Notes under the pieces: generated by a model
The model's input: only the letters and a program-made list of their open reading frames with translations
Database searches by the model: none
Told to the model about the DNA's origin: nothing
Origin: a bacterium
Lineage (GTDB): Bacteria > SZUA-79 > Acidulodesulfobacterales > Acidulodesulfobacteraceae
Reading direction: 5' to 3'
Length of the DNA: 6,140 bases
Assembly: GCA_021803845.1 (NCBI GenBank)
Contig: JAJZLA010000111.1
Coordinates: 1 to 6,140, forward strand
Made by a program: the position numbers and the translations under genes
Part shown: positions 5,989 to 6,140 of the stretch, in pieces
How positions within the stretch are numbered: the stretch's first letter is position 1
Layout of the letters: the number at the start of each line of letters is the position of its first letter

Positions 5989-6140
5989 TTACTCCCTCAT
6001 TTTTACCGCAAGCTCTAAAAGCTGTTCTATTACTTCGGCTGTTTCTATATTTTTGTTTGTATAAGCCTTAATCGCCTTGTTTAAAAGTTCCGAAAAAGAC
6101 CTTGCCTGAATCAGATTTTTCTTCTGCCTGATTTTTATCT
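5989..6140 (-). CDS. hsdR: Type I restriction enzyme R subunit (HsdR), C-terminal fragment running off the window
   Basis: The minus strand has an open frame from the window edge (first whole codon at 6138) to a TAA at 5989-5991, giving 49 residues. It contains [16 protein letters not shown], then [17 protein letters not shown] and a KMRE end. This matches the pattern I know from the C-terminal helical region of HsdR (Pfam T1RH-like_C / DUF3387): arginine-rich start, QARSF-E-L, a Y-x-N-x-x-I-E-T-A-x-VIEELI core, then LAK-x-MRE. HsdR is the ATP-dependent translocase and endonuclease subunit of type I restriction-modification. Family proteins usually continue for some tens of residues beyond this motif, so the stop here may be premature and the gene may be truncated or decaying. 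The rest of the gene, and any hsdM/hsdS, lie to the right of the window. It converges on the 139-residue gene. Confidence 0.72.
   Translation of the reverse strand, partial: IKIRQKKNLIQARSFSELLNKAIKAYTNKNIETAEVIEQLLELAVKMRE

Overview
This AT-rich window comes from a diderm (Gram-negative type) bacterium. The evidence is an outer-membrane efflux lipoprotein encoded together with a periplasmic adaptor. Dense packing, overlapping genes and sigma70-like promoters fit a bacterial chromosome. The lineage cannot be fixed from the sequence. The composition and Lys/Ile/Tyr/Asn-rich proteins would suit a low-GC proteobacterium-like group, but that is only an impression.

Layout, right to left on the minus strand: positions 5379 to 112 hold a tight five-gene operon. 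It encodes an FtsX/DevC-type ABC permease, a LolD/MacB/DevA-type ATPase, an HlyD-type membrane fusion protein, a NodT/OprM-type outer-membrane factor with a lipobox, and a TauE/SafE-family membrane transporter. The junctions are 0 bp, an 11-bp overlap, a 4-bp overlap and a 12-bp gap. The first four products form a complete DevBCA-TolC-like (MacAB-TolC-like) tripartite exporter. The fifth adds an anion or sulfur-compound permease that is not part of the canonical machine.

Positions 5380-5522 are a back-to-back divergent promoter region. It drives the operon leftward and an unrecognised 139-residue soluble protein rightward (5523-5942). The rightward gene ends in a hairpin plus U-run terminator. 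Beyond it, pointing toward it on the minus strand, is the C-terminal piece of a type I restriction enzyme HsdR (5989 to the window end). This piece stops earlier than I would expect for the family.

The left edge (1-111) is not empty. It has a near-consensus minus-strand promoter (TTGACT-17 bp-TATAAT) followed by a 9-bp-armed inverted repeat and an AAGG Shine-Dalgarno-like end at the edge, so another leftward gene probably begins just outside. Inverted repeats with ATTGAA/TTCAAT half-sites lie just downstream of the predicted start at both leftward promoters, which suggests a shared regulator or leader structure. I see no tRNA, rRNA, CRISPR array or insertion sequence.
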